Of a stretch of DNA of 64,000 nucleotides, positions 53,671 to 61,851 are shown piece by piece. The notes beneath the pieces were generated by a model that made no database searches, was not told the origin of the DNA, and was given only the letters and a program-made list of their open reading frames with translations. This DNA is from Oscillospiraceae bacterium (GTDB lineage: Bacteria > Bacillota > Clostridia > Oscillospirales > Oscillospiraceae). The stretch is taken from the NCBI GenBank assembly GCA_009783555.1, contig WRDH01000010.1:1-64000 (forward strand). Reading direction: 5' to 3'. Positions within the stretch are counted from its first letter, which is position 1, and each line of letters starts with the position of its first letter. The position numbers and the translations under genes were made by a program.

Positions 53671-54768
53671 TTATCCTTTACAATAATTCCCGTTATTCTT
53701 CTTTAAATCCTCCAGTGCCTCATATGATGCTGCACATGGCTCAATACCTCTTGACTTAAGGTCGTCAATAGTCATTTCCAGTCCCATAATCATCGCGTCA
53801 TCTATACTTTCAAAGGAAAGCTTACGTAACTGCTCAATGCCGGGAAACTCTCTTGTAGCCTCAATATAATCTGCAAGATAGATTACTTTTTCAAGTGTTG
53901 TCATTTGCGCTTTGCCTGTAGTGTGCCATTTTATTGCATTGGCAACCGCATCTGACACTCCGAAATCTGTTTGTGCAATCAATGCGCCGGTGATTGAGTG
54001 AAGCAATTTCTCTTCACGTTTTCCAATGCTTTCTGCATAAATGCCGTGTTCTGCAATTATACACATATTTTCAGAAAAATCAAGTTTCTTCGTAATATCA
54101 TGCAATATCGCAGCTTCACGAGCATCATCCTTATCTACGTTCCAGTAATCTGCAAGCTGCAAAGCCGCAACTTCACAAGCATCGACATGAGGCACTCGCA
54201 AGGGAAGTAACATAGAATGTGAACGCTCCCTTAACCAGTCCCAATCAGGTTTAGCATCATACAGCCTGTGCTTTATAATATAAGCGTAATTTGACTCCGC
54301 AAGGTACTCTCTGCCCTTGCGCATAGGCAGCATTTCTCTGATTTCCGATGATGAAATATTGATAACCGTACGCGTTAATAAAACAGGTGTAACAAGCCCA
54401 AGCAAAGCCTCACTGTCTTTCCATGTTTCCAAAGATTCATACATATCTGTTCCGACAAGAAGAAATAAATGTGCACTGTTATATTCCTGTTTAATTTTAT
54501 TTACGGTATCAATGGTGTAGTTGTTGGCACTACAGTAAACTTCCATGTCGGAAACTGTTGTACGGTCAGATAATTCAAATGCATTCCGTGTCATTTTAAG
54601 TCGCATTTCAGGACACGGTGAGCCGTTTGGAAGATGCTTGTGCGGCGGAGTACCCGTTGGGATTACTAACAGTAAGTCAAGCTTATTTTGCCGGGCGGCT
54701 GTCTGCGCGGCTTTTACATGCCCGATATGCGGCGGATTAAACGCACCTCCGAAAATACCAACATTCAT
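53671..54768 (-). CDS. nadD: Nicotinate-nucleotide adenylyltransferase fused to YqeK HD phosphatase
   Basis: Residues 1-190 are NadD, which makes deamido-NAD: GIFGGAFNPPHIGHV, the SSSEIR-type ISSSEIREMLP. Residues about 195-365 are a YqeK-type HD domain: HVDACEVAALQLADYW, AAILHDITKKL, HSITGALIAQTDFGV. YqeK proteins hydrolyse diadenosine tetraphosphate to ADP. In Bacillus nadD and yqeK are neighbouring genes; here they are one 365-residue chain. ATG 54768 overlaps the rdgB stop (ATGA), with AAGGA 9 nt upstream; ATG 54774 is less likely. Confidence 0.93.
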   Translation of the reverse strand: MNVGIFGGAFNPPHIGHVKAAQTAARQNKLDLLLVIPTGTPPHKHLPNGSPCPEMRLKMTRNAFELSDRTTVSDMEVYCSANNYTIDTVNKIKQEYNSAHLFLLVGTDMYESLETWKDSEALLGLVTPVLLTRTVINISSSEIREMLPMRKGREYLAESNYAYIIKHRLYDAKPDWDWLRERSHSMLLPLRVPHVDACEVAALQLADYWNVDKDDAREAAILHDITKKLDFSENMCIIAEHGIYAESIGKREEKLLHSITGALIAQTDFGVSDAVANAIKWHTTGKAQMTTLEKVIYLADYIEATREFPGIEQLRKLSFESIDDAMIMGLEMTIDDLKSRGIEPCAASYEALEDLKKNNGNYCKG

Positions 54769-55352
54769 ACGCATTTTTCCTTCAGTTTAGAAATGAACTC
54801 AAGAAGGGCTTTTCCTCTGTGTGATATTGCGTTTTTTTCTTCGCTTGAGAGTTCAGCCATTGTTTTTATATACCCGTCAGGCACAAAAACCGGATCATAT
54901 CCAAACCCCCTTACGCCTTTTATTTCAGTTGATATTGTCCCGTTGCATTCACCGGCTGCCGATAATATATTTCCATCGGGGAAAACACATACTATATTAC
55001 AGACGAATTTAGCGCGTCTTTGTTCCGTTTTTTTCATTTCATCCAATAAAAACATACATCTCTGCTCAGCGGTTAAGGCTTCACCGCCGTATGAACTGGA
55101 ATAAACACCCGGTCGGCCGTCCAATGCTTCAACGACAAGTCCGGAATCGTCCGCTATAGACGGCATTTTTGAAGCAGCACATATCGCTTCCGCCTTAAGC
55201 TTTGCGTTTTCATAAAAAGTTGTTCCGGTTTCTTCAACAGCAATTTGAATACCAAGGCCATCGCGGGTAACTACCTCAATCCCGAGACCGGAAAGTATGT
55301 CTCGCATTTCTTTAATTTTCCCCGGATTCGCCGTCGCAAGAATATATCGCAT
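54765..55352 (-). CDS. rdgB: XTP/dITP diphosphatase (HAM1/RdgB)
   Basis: This 195-residue protein removes non-canonical purine nucleotides (ITP, XTP). Motifs are ATANPGKIKEMRDIL (substrate loop), IADDSGLVVEALDGRPGVYSS, and RGFGYDPVFVPDG with SHRGKAL. It is the first gene of the rdgB-nadD/yqeK-LCP-rsfS-leuS transcript. Confidence 0.95.
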   Translation of the reverse strand: MRYILATANPGKIKEMRDILSGLGIEVVTRDGLGIQIAVEETGTTFYENAKLKAEAICAASKMPSIADDSGLVVEALDGRPGVYSSSYGGEALTAEQRCMFLLDEMKKTEQRRAKFVCNIVCVFPDGNILSAAGECNGTISTEIKGVRGFGYDPVFVPDGYIKTMAELSSEEKNAISHRGKALLEFISKLKEKCV

Positions 55353-55418
55353 GCTAACCGTTTACTCCTTCCGCACAGAACAACCTCGACAATGCTACCC
55401 TCAAAATCTGCATTTTGC

Positions 55419-55447
55419 ATTATAATTTCTGCATAAATAATTCTCAA
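55419..55447 (-). promoter_or_regulatory. Promoter of the rdgB operon
   Basis: On the minus strand, TTGAGA (55442-55447) and TATAAT (55419-55424) are 17 bp apart and about 65 nt before the rdgB ATG. The -35 box lies immediately after the ftsY stop, so the operon starts here and does not depend only on read-through from smc-ftsY. Confidence 0.7.
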
Positions 55448-56344
55448 TCAGGCTAATATTGCTTCAGCGAAGTCCTTTCCGTCAAACTCCAGCAAGTCAT
55501 CCGATTGTTCCCCGACTCCAATGAGTTTGACGGGTATTCCCAGTTCGTCAACAATCGCGAATATAATCCCGCCTTTTGCGGTTCCGTCAAGTTTTGTCAG
55601 AACTATTCCGGTGATATCCGTCGCTTCTTTAAACTGACGTGCTTGTATCAAACCGTTTTGCCCTGTTGTCGCATCTAAAACAAGCAGAGTCTCCTTATCT
55701 TCATTTGGCAGCTCACGCTCAATAATCCTATGGATTTTACCCAGTTCGTTCATCAGATTTGATTTGTTGTGCAGCCTGCCTGCCGTATCGCAGATAATTA
55801 TATCTGCGCCCCTGGCTTTTGCCGCATTTATGCCGTCATATATGACAGAAGCCGGGTCTGCTCCTTCCTCACGGCGAATAATATCGACGCCCGCCCGCTG
55901 TGCCCAAATTGAGAGCTGCTCCCCTGCTGCCGCACGGAATGTATCTCCGGCACAAAGTAGTACTTTCTTGCCTTGATTTTTGTATTTTAGTGCCAGCTTT
56001 CCGATAGTAGTCGTTTTTCCGACTCCGTTGACCCCGATAACAAGAATAATTGACGGCTTTGTTTCCAGGTTAAGCTCCGGACTAACACCGGACAAACGAG
56101 CGTATAATATATCTGAAAGAGCCTTTTTAATCTCATCGGCTCCTCTTAATCCTTCCTTTAAAACAACGTCACGTAATAAATCAACCGTTGATACAGCAAG
56201 CTCGGCTCCCAAATCAGCCAGAATTAATACTTCTTCCAACTCATCATAAAAATCATCGTCCGCACCGGTAAATGATGCGAACAATGCTCCCAGTTGCCGT
56301 GTCGTTTTCGCAAGTCCCTGCTGCAATTTAGCAAAAAATCTCAT
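55448..56344 (-). CDS. ftsY: Signal recognition particle receptor FtsY
   Basis: This 298-residue GTPase docks SRP-ribosome complexes at the membrane. It lacks a long acidic A domain. Helical N domain about 1-80; G domain: GVNGVGKTTTIGKLA, DTFRAAAGEQL, DTAGRLHN, TKLDGTAKGG and the C-terminal GVGEQSDDLLEFD. The ATG directly abuts the smc stop. Confidence 0.96.
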   Translation of the reverse strand: MRFFAKLQQGLAKTTRQLGALFASFTGADDDFYDELEEVLILADLGAELAVSTVDLLRDVVLKEGLRGADEIKKALSDILYARLSGVSPELNLETKPSIILVIGVNGVGKTTTIGKLALKYKNQGKKVLLCAGDTFRAAAGEQLSIWAQRAGVDIIRREEGADPASVIYDGINAAKARGADIIICDTAGRLHNKSNLMNELGKIHRIIERELPNEDKETLLVLDATTGQNGLIQARQFKEATDITGIVLTKLDGTAKGGIIFAIVDELGIPVKLIGVGEQSDDLLEFDGKDFAEAILA

Positions 56345-59300
56345 TTAAACCTTAACCTTACTTATCATATGCTTTTCAGCCTCATCCAAATCGATGCATA
56401 GCAAGCTTGATACTCCAAGCTCCTGCATTGTTACCCCATATAACACATCTGCTTCTTCCATTGTGCCTCTTTTGTGTGAAATCGCTACCATCTGTGTCTT
56501 TTCGGACATTCTGCGCATATAATCTGCAAAACGCAACACGTTGGCATCATCCAGAGCAGCATCGATTTCGTCCATTACAACAAATGGAGGCGGACGTACA
56601 GACAGTATGGCAAAGTAAATAGCTATTGCAACAAGTGCTTTTTCACCACCCGAGAGAGGAGTTATCGATTTCAAAGCTGTTCCGGGAGGTTGAGCTTGAA
56701 TGTCTATACCGCAATTGAGGACATCTTCTGGATCCTCAAGCACAAGCGATGCCCTGCCGCCGCCGAACAACTCTTTGAAAATCCTCTCGAAGCTGCTGTT
56801 TATTATCTTAAATTCACGTGAGAAAATTTCACGCATACGTATCGTTATTTCTTCAATTATATTTATAAGCTCTGTCTTAGCTTTAACAACGTCATCGCGT
56901 TGTGATGTCAGATAATCATATCTTGTACTTACCCGCTCAAACTCATCAATCGCTCCTACGTTCACATTACCGAGAGCGGACTTATCCTGCTTTATAGAAT
57001 TAATTCTTTTTCTGGCTGTCGTTATACTCTCAATTGGAGTGCCGAATTTTACAGCGACATTTGGAGACAAGTCATACTCATCAAAAAACTTATCAATTAT
57101 CTGTTTTTCTTCCATTTTGATGCTTTGTATTCTCTGTTCAAGTCTTGAGCATTCGTGTTGCAACCCGAGAAGTTGTTTATTTTTATCTTGTACTGCCTTA
57201 TCAAGAGTGTTCCGTTTTTCTTCAATCTTGAACTTTTTACCGGATAGTTTTGACAAACGTTTTTTATGAGTATCTATCTCATCCAGAATCTTTGATGACT
57301 GAAGATCCTTTTCAATAATAGCTGCACATATTTGCTCGTTATCCCGCTTCAGTTCATCAATTTTATCAAGCTGGCGTTCACGGCTGCCGAACATATCCTC
57401 ACGCAATGCACAAAGCTCCGTAACTGCTTTAGTGAGAGATACTTTTTCGCCATCGAGCGCCGCAATCTGTGCGCGAAGTTCCGCAAGAGAAGTATTAACT
57501 CTGTCTCGTTCCTGTGACAATACTTCATGACCGCGTATTGCCTCTTCAATGCTATCCCTCAAAGCCTCCGCTTCTGTTTCGAGGGTTGATATTTCTATTT
57601 CCAGTTTCTCCTTTTCGCTTAAGTTTAGTTCGGTCCTCTTAGAAATAGAATTTATTTCATTTTCGAATGATTTAATATTATCCCTTGACGCTTGCAACAT
57701 ATGCTCCCGGTGTGTTTCTTCAAGCTGTCGTCGCATGATGTCTTCCTTTGCCAGGCGCAGTTCTTCAAGAGCAGTATTCAGCTCATATTCGGCAGCGGTT
57801 TTTTCACGCACAAGCTCCGATAATTCCCGCTGCATTTTTACTAAGCTGTCGCTGCATGATTTTATTCGTCCGTCCAGTTGCTCCAGTTCATTTGCGCGTG
57901 ACAGCACTCCTGCGGTGTTAGCCGTAGAGCCGCCTGTCATAGAACCTCCGGCATTTATGACCTGTCCGTCAAGAGTGACTACTTTATATTTATGATTGTG
58001 ATTACGGGCGATTTTTATGGCATTGTTCAAATCGTCTGCCACAATGACCCTTCCCAGTAAGCTGGCGTAAACTCCGCCGTACTTTGGATTGAATTTTACA
58101 AGGTTTATAGCCAGCCCTTCAAACCCGTTATCATTTCTAAACTCATTTTCGCTTAAAGTATTTCCTTTAACGGTTGAGATTGGTAAGAACGTAGCCCTGC
58201 CGCCATCCTTGCGCTTAAGATAATTGATTGCGGCTTTTCCGTCTTCTTCTGTATCAACTATAATATTTTGCATGGCATGACCGAGAGCAGTTTCAATCGC
58301 TATCGCGTATTCTTCATTGGTTTTTATCAGGCCTCCGACTGTTCCGTGGATATTTTTGAGCGAACCCCGTGATAGTTCCTGCATTACAAGTTTAACCGAT
58401 TTTGAGTAACCCCGATAGTCCTTTTCCATTTCAGTAAGCAGGTTTTTTCTTGATTCCAGCGTCTTTAAATCATACGCAAGCTTTTCGACATTTTCACCTG
58501 CTGTATTCGCCTTTTTTGTACGGTTTTCCGCTTTAATCGACAATCCTTTAATTATGTTTTCAAGCGCTTCCGCTTCTTCTTGTGCTTTTTTTAGTTCGGC
58601 GATATAAGCCTCATGTTCTTTTTGGCTCTCTTTTAGCTCTTCTTTGGCTGCAGCAAGCTTTTGCTTAACGGAATTATCCATGTCAAAGAGCTCCTGCGCT
58701 TGTGATGCAAGTGCTGAAAACTCTGATTTTTTTTCGCTATGTTTTACTTGAAGATCGTTTTCATTTTTTAATAGACGGCTTTGTGTATCTGATGACTCCC
58801 CTGTGTCATTTGATATCTCCTGAAGCTCTGCATTAAGCTTCGTCATATGATTATCCCGTTTTGCTTTTTCTTCGTCAATTTCAAAAAGACGCTCTTCTTT
58901 TTCACTGATTTGTTTACCGACACCGTCGTGGCTTTCATCTTGATTTTGAAGCTCCAGAGATATATTTTCAATCTGACCCGCATTTCCCTCAAGTCGTTGT
59001 TTAAGAACGGCAACCGCACTTTCAACTTCGCTGTGCCGCCCTTCCGATGCAGATATTTCTTCAAGGATAGTATCGGTTTCAATATTGCTTTCACGTGTCA
59101 TTTCCGAAAGCGATTCTATTTCTGTATAACATGATTCCAACTCTAAGTTAGCAGCATCATAAGTTCGTCCTGCCGTTACGTGGTCTGCTTCAGTCTTTTC
59201 CGCACGTGTGCCGAGCGTCTCAAGTTCACGCAGCCACACTGATATTTCCAGACCTTTCAGTTCGTCTCTTAATAAGAGAAACTTTTTTGCAATTTCTGCC

Positions 59301-59932
59301 TGCTCGCGGAGAGGTTCTATTTGCAACTCGAGCTCCGAGATTTTGTCACCGACTCTTAAAAGATTGTCTTCTGTCTGCTGCAGCTTGCGTTCTGATTCGT
59401 CTTTTCTGTGCCTGTAACGCGATATTCCGGCTGCCTCTTCGAATATATCACGCCTGTCTTTGCTTTTTGATGATAGAATTTCCGCTATTTTTCCTTGCCC
59501 GATGATACAGTAACCTTCCCTGCCGAGTCCCGTATCCATGAGAAGGTCGTTCATGTCCTTTAGGCGGACCAATGATTGGTTGATATAGTATTCGCTCTCG
59601 CCGGAGCGGTAGTATCTTCTCGTCAGCATTACTTCTGTAGTATCTAAGCCTAAGCGTCCTTCGGAGTTGTCAAGTATGAGCGATACTTCGGCAACGCCCA
59701 TCTGGGAGCGTCTTTGTGTCCCGCCGAATATTACATCTTCCATTTTGCCTCCTCGAAGGCTTTTTGTGGATTGTTCACCCATGACCCAAAGAATAGCATC
59801 GGCAATGTTTGACTTGCCGCTGCCATTTGGTCCTACGATTCCCGTTATAGGCTTTTCAAATGTAAGGCGTGTACTGGTTGGAAATGATTTGAAGCCTTGA
59901 ATTTCAAGTGATTTTAAGTACAGAGTAAACAC
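56345..59932 (-). CDS. smc: Chromosome segregation protein SMC
   Basis: This 1195-residue condensin ATPase has Walker A GPNGSGKSNIADAILW (about 35-50), a long coiled coil, a hinge (about 515-680: GTVGGLIKTNEEYAIAIE; VTLDGQVINAGGSMTGG), a second coiled coil, the signature LSGGEKALVAIAI and Walker B FVVMDEIDAALDD. The start is GTG 59932 with only a weak GAAAG upstream. It works with ScpA/ScpB (22.9-24.3 kb). Confidence 0.96.
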   Translation of the reverse strand: MFTLYLKSLEIQGFKSFPTSTRLTFEKPITGIVGPNGSGKSNIADAILWVMGEQSTKSLRGGKMEDVIFGGTQRRSQMGVAEVSLILDNSEGRLGLDTTEVMLTRRYYRSGESEYYINQSLVRLKDMNDLLMDTGLGREGYCIIGQGKIAEILSSKSKDRRDIFEEAAGISRYRHRKDESERKLQQTEDNLLRVGDKISELELQIEPLREQAEIAKKFLLLRDELKGLEISVWLRELETLGTRAEKTEADHVTAGRTYDAANLELESCYTEIESLSEMTRESNIETDTILEEISASEGRHSEVESAVAVLKQRLEGNAGQIENISLELQNQDESHDGVGKQISEKEERLFEIDEEKAKRDNHMTKLNAELQEISNDTGESSDTQSRLLKNENDLQVKHSEKKSEFSALASQAQELFDMDNSVKQKLAAAKEELKESQKEHEAYIAELKKAQEEAEALENIIKGLSIKAENRTKKANTAGENVEKLAYDLKTLESRKNLLTEMEKDYRGYSKSVKLVMQELSRGSLKNIHGTVGGLIKTNEEYAIAIETALGHAMQNIIVDTEEDGKAAINYLKRKDGGRATFLPISTVKGNTLSENEFRNDNGFEGLAINLVKFNPKYGGVYASLLGRVIVADDLNNAIKIARNHNHKYKVVTLDGQVINAGGSMTGGSTANTAGVLSRANELEQLDGRIKSCSDSLVKMQRELSELVREKTAAEYELNTALEELRLAKEDIMRRQLEETHREHMLQASRDNIKSFENEINSISKRTELNLSEKEKLEIEISTLETEAEALRDSIEEAIRGHEVLSQERDRVNTSLAELRAQIAALDGEKVSLTKAVTELCALREDMFGSRERQLDKIDELKRDNEQICAAIIEKDLQSSKILDEIDTHKKRLSKLSGKKFKIEEKRNTLDKAVQDKNKQLLGLQHECSRLEQRIQSIKMEEKQIIDKFFDEYDLSPNVAVKFGTPIESITTARKRINSIKQDKSALGNVNVGAIDEFERVSTRYDYLTSQRDDVVKAKTELINIIEEITIRMREIFSREFKIINSSFERIFKELFGGGRASLVLEDPEDVLNCGIDIQAQPPGTALKSITPLSGGEKALVAIAIYFAILSVRPPPFVVMDEIDAALDDANVLRFADYMRRMSEKTQMVAISHKRGTMEEADVLYGVTMQELGVSSLLCIDLDEAEKHMISKVKV

Positions 59933-59972
59933 CGGCTTTCAGATAGGATTATTGTCATCCTTGACGTTAATT

Positions 59973-60001
59973 ATTATACTCTTAATAAAATCACTTATCA
60001 A
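59973..60001 (-). promoter_or_regulatory. smc promoter
   Basis: On the minus strand, TTGATA (59996-60001) and TATAAT (59973-59978) are 17 bp apart, about 40 nt before the smc GTG. The 307-bp gap up to xylB (59933-60239) otherwise holds only AT-rich DNA and repeat R6. Confidence 0.65.
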
Positions 60002-60091
60002 TAGAATTTTAACAATTTTTACCATATTTAGTAATTTTGTATATAAATATCACTATATATGGATGTCGTTGCAACAAAATGCGGAATAGCG

Positions 60092-60239
60092 TCAGGAAGC
60101 CTGACAGGGGGTATCCGAAAACTTTTAATGCTTCCAGCCAATGCACTGCACCTTCGTGGAAACCGGCTTTGACGGCAAAACTTGTGTGCTGACTGAAACC
60201 ATAAAAAGTTTTCGGATACCCCCCTGCCATACTACCTGA
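60092..60239 (+). repeat. R palindromic element, copy 6
   Basis: The arms start TCAGGAAGCCTGACAGGGGG and end CCCCCCTGCCATACTACCTGA; inside are GGTATCCGAAAACTTTT and AAAAGTTTTCGGATACC. The core has CCAGCCAATGCACTGCACC and ACGGCAAAACTTGTGTGCTG. It abuts the xylB stop codon. On the minus strand an open frame of 73 codons (60009-60230) crosses it, containing FSQHTSFAVKAGFHEGAVHW. Confidence 0.9.
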
Positions 60240-61763
60240 TTAAAGTTTAGAAAGTGTCCTAAATCCTTCCTTCATCGCGGGGTATAGGTCGCAAAACAGA
60301 TTATAATACGGGTCATATTTCTTCGTGTTCTCTGCAATCGGTAACTGCGGTGCATTAACTTTTATTATCTCCTTGCAAGCATCGGCAACACTTTTGTACA
60401 TACCCGCACCAACACCTGCCAGAATCGCCGCACCAAGTGCGGGGCCTTCTCTGTTTTGGACTGTAACGACAGGTAAATCAAAGATATCGGCAATCATCTG
60501 CCGCCATAGCGGGCTTGAGCCGCCGCCGCCGGTTGCGTAGATTTCACCGAACTCTATGCCCATATCACGGTGAATGTCAAGACATTGCCGCTGGGCGTAG
60601 ATTACACCCTCCATCACACTTCGGAGCATGTCGTATTTCGTGTGAATTGCGGAAAGCCCGAAAAATACAGCACGGGCGTTCGGATCAAGTATCGGACTTC
60701 TCTCACCCATCAGATAAGGCATAAATATCAGTCGATTAGCTCCGATAGGAATTCTCTCCGCTTGCGCGGTCATTATATCGTATGTATCCTTGCCAAGACC
60801 CTCCGCAACCTTCATCTCCGGCAGGAAAAAGTTATTTCTCAGCCATTGCAGGGAAAGACCTGCTGATAATGTGCAACCAAAGACCGCCCATGCATTTGGA
60901 ACAGCAGCACAGAATGTATTGACACGCCCGCCCTTATCAACCGCAACCTCGTCCGAATGTGCAAACAGCACCCCGGATGTACCTATTGTAATAAATGCCT
61001 TACCACTCTCTACAACGCCTGTGCCGATTGCAGCCGCTGCATTATCGCCGCCGCCGTAAACAACAGGTGTGCCTTCGGCAAGATTTGTCAGAGCAGCAGC
61101 TTCGGCTGTAATGGACCCGGCTATCCCGGAGGATTCATAAACATCGGGGAGAAGTTCCGGATTTATATCCAGCTTTTTGAGCACTTCATCCGACCAGTTT
61201 CTTGTCCTTATATCAAGAAGATTCATTCCCGATGCATCGCTTGCTTCCATTCCAAGCTTTCCTGTTAACTTAAAGCGCAGGTAATCCTTTGGTAAAAGAA
61301 TGTGCTTGCATTTTTTATATAGTTCAGGTTCATGATTTCGCACCCATAGAATATTCCCTGCAGTAAAACTGGTCAGCGCATGATTTCCTGTTATTTCGAC
61401 GAGACGTGACTCCCCTACCCTCTTTGTAATTTCATCACATTCATCTGCAGTACGCCCGTCGCACCAGATAATACTGTTACGCACTACTTCACCTTTATCA
61501 TCGAGCATAACAAGCCCGTGCATTTGACCCGAAAATCCTATTCCGGCAATGTCGCGGGGATTAATTTTTGAATCCGAAATAACTCTCTTCAATGTCAAAA
61601 CACACGCATTCCACCAATCAGCGGGATCCTGTTCCGCCCAACCGTTATTCGGTTGCAACAACGGATACTCCTCACTCGCGCTGCAAACCGCTTTTCCGGC
61701 ATCATTAAAGAGTACAGTTTTAGTTCCTGATGTACCAAGGTCAATTCCCAGTAAATATTTCAT
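60240..61763 (-). CDS. xylB: Xylulokinase
   Basis: XylB phosphorylates D-xylulose, channelling xylose into the pentose phosphate pathway. From ATG 61763 (GGAGG 6 nt upstream) there are 507 residues. FGGY features: LGIDLGTSGTKTVLFN, WAEQDPADWW, GIGFSGQMHGLV (substrate), the ATP domain ITIGTSGVLFAH, and GGGGSSPLWRQM. No xylA or xylose transporter is adjacent. The gene faces the URO-D-family gene across overlapping divergent promoters. Confidence 0.94.
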   Translation of the reverse strand: MKYLLGIDLGTSGTKTVLFNDAGKAVCSASEEYPLLQPNNGWAEQDPADWWNACVLTLKRVISDSKINPRDIAGIGFSGQMHGLVMLDDKGEVVRNSIIWCDGRTADECDEITKRVGESRLVEITGNHALTSFTAGNILWVRNHEPELYKKCKHILLPKDYLRFKLTGKLGMEASDASGMNLLDIRTRNWSDEVLKKLDINPELLPDVYESSGIAGSITAEAAALTNLAEGTPVVYGGGDNAAAAIGTGVVESGKAFITIGTSGVLFAHSDEVAVDKGGRVNTFCAAVPNAWAVFGCTLSAGLSLQWLRNNFFLPEMKVAEGLGKDTYDIMTAQAERIPIGANRLIFMPYLMGERSPILDPNARAVFFGLSAIHTKYDMLRSVMEGVIYAQRQCLDIHRDMGIEFGEIYATGGGGSSPLWRQMIADIFDLPVVTVQNREGPALGAAILAGVGAGMYKSVADACKEIIKVNAPQLPIAENTKKYDPYYNLFCDLYPAMKEGFRTLSKL

Positions 61764-61782
61764 TGCCACCCTCCTATTAATA

Positions 61783-61835
61783 TTGCTTTGGATTATTTTT
61801 TAGAATATAATACCATTAGTTATTGTGTTTGACAA
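61783..61835. promoter_or_regulatory. Overlapping divergent promoters of xylB and the URO-D-family gene
   Basis: Plus strand: TTGCTT (61783-61788), 17 bp, TATAAT (61806-61811). Minus strand: TTGTCA (61830-61835), 17 bp, TATTAT (61807-61812). The two -10 boxes occupy the same bases on opposite strands, so only one polymerase could be bound at a time. No clear operator palindrome was found. Confidence 0.65.
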
Positions 61836-61851
61836 GAAAGGCCGTGATACT

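Noticed and set aside
10303..60239. R elements as a CRISPR array
   Set aside because: Copies are dispersed over 50 kb, 125-170 bp long, in both orientations and without spacers or cas genes.
10303..60239. R elements as an insertion sequence
   Set aside because: No copy encodes a transposase and no consistent target-site duplication is visible; at most they are non-autonomous.
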